64,000 nt of DNA from Trifolium pratense (Eukaryota > Streptophyta > Magnoliopsida > Fabales > Fabaceae), in the NCBI RefSeq assembly GCF_020283565.1, contig NC_060064.1:18372337-18436336 (forward strand), given 5' to 3'. The stretch's first letter is position 1. Each line of letters starts with the position of its first letter. Shown piece by piece: positions 63,995-64,000 of this stretch. The notes under the pieces are model-generated. The model saw only the letters and a program-made list of their open reading frames with translations. It was not told where the DNA came from and searched no databases. The position numbers and the translations under genes are program-made.

Positions 63995-64000
63995 ACAAAA

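Overview
The window reads as nuclear DNA of a flowering plant, most likely a legume. The evidence is AT-rich intergenic sequence, GT-AG introns, plant-only protein types and short repeats of kinds common in legumes. A Medicago-like (galegoid) source is my inference from the style of the repeats and the CYP76 proteins. No prokaryotic gene, rRNA gene or functional tRNA gene is visible.

Layout. (1) 1-1610, minus strand: the first three coding exons of a synaptotagmin-like lipid-binding protein of the CLB1/NTMC2T4 type; the rest lies beyond the left edge. (2) 1611-8590: gene-poor DNA with two LINE RNase H remnants, a SINE-like unit, a long-TIR Mutator-like foldback element carrying a nested insertion, a decayed coding remnant and a doubtful small ORF. 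(3) 8590-41001, plus strand: one very large gene for a BCHC-class BEACH protein. I could join 31 coding exons with consistent phases into a 2,962-residue protein: acidic N-terminus, ConA-like region, PH-BEACH and WD40 repeats. Its introns are full of small transposons. (4) 43116-45767, plus: a five-exon gene for a basic 212-residue protein resembling CCDC137, with a telo-box just upstream. (5) 45768-50700: MITEs, SINEs and a decayed second copy of the region upstream of the first P450 gene. (6) 50764-53215 and 56675-59091, plus: two tandem, apparently intact CYP76-type cytochrome P450 genes, each with two exons, separated by foldback elements and an 84-bp minisatellite. (7) 59092-64000: tandem repeats, a truncated intron-bearing fragment of DNA ligase 1, a retroelement tail, and at the right edge a TIR element enclosing a broken 5' fragment of a plasmodesmata-located protein (PDLP2/3-like) gene.

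The intact genes look like independent units: membrane contact sites (CLB1), vesicle or vacuolar trafficking (BEACH), a probable nucleolar protein (CCDC137-like) and specialised metabolism (the P450 pair). I found no convincing new multi-gene system. The most unusual content is at the right: two host-gene fragments within about 3 kb, one inside a TIR element, next to a P450 cluster with signs of duplication and loss. All exon joins were made by eye from splice signals, phase and family knowledge; no transcript data or database search was available.
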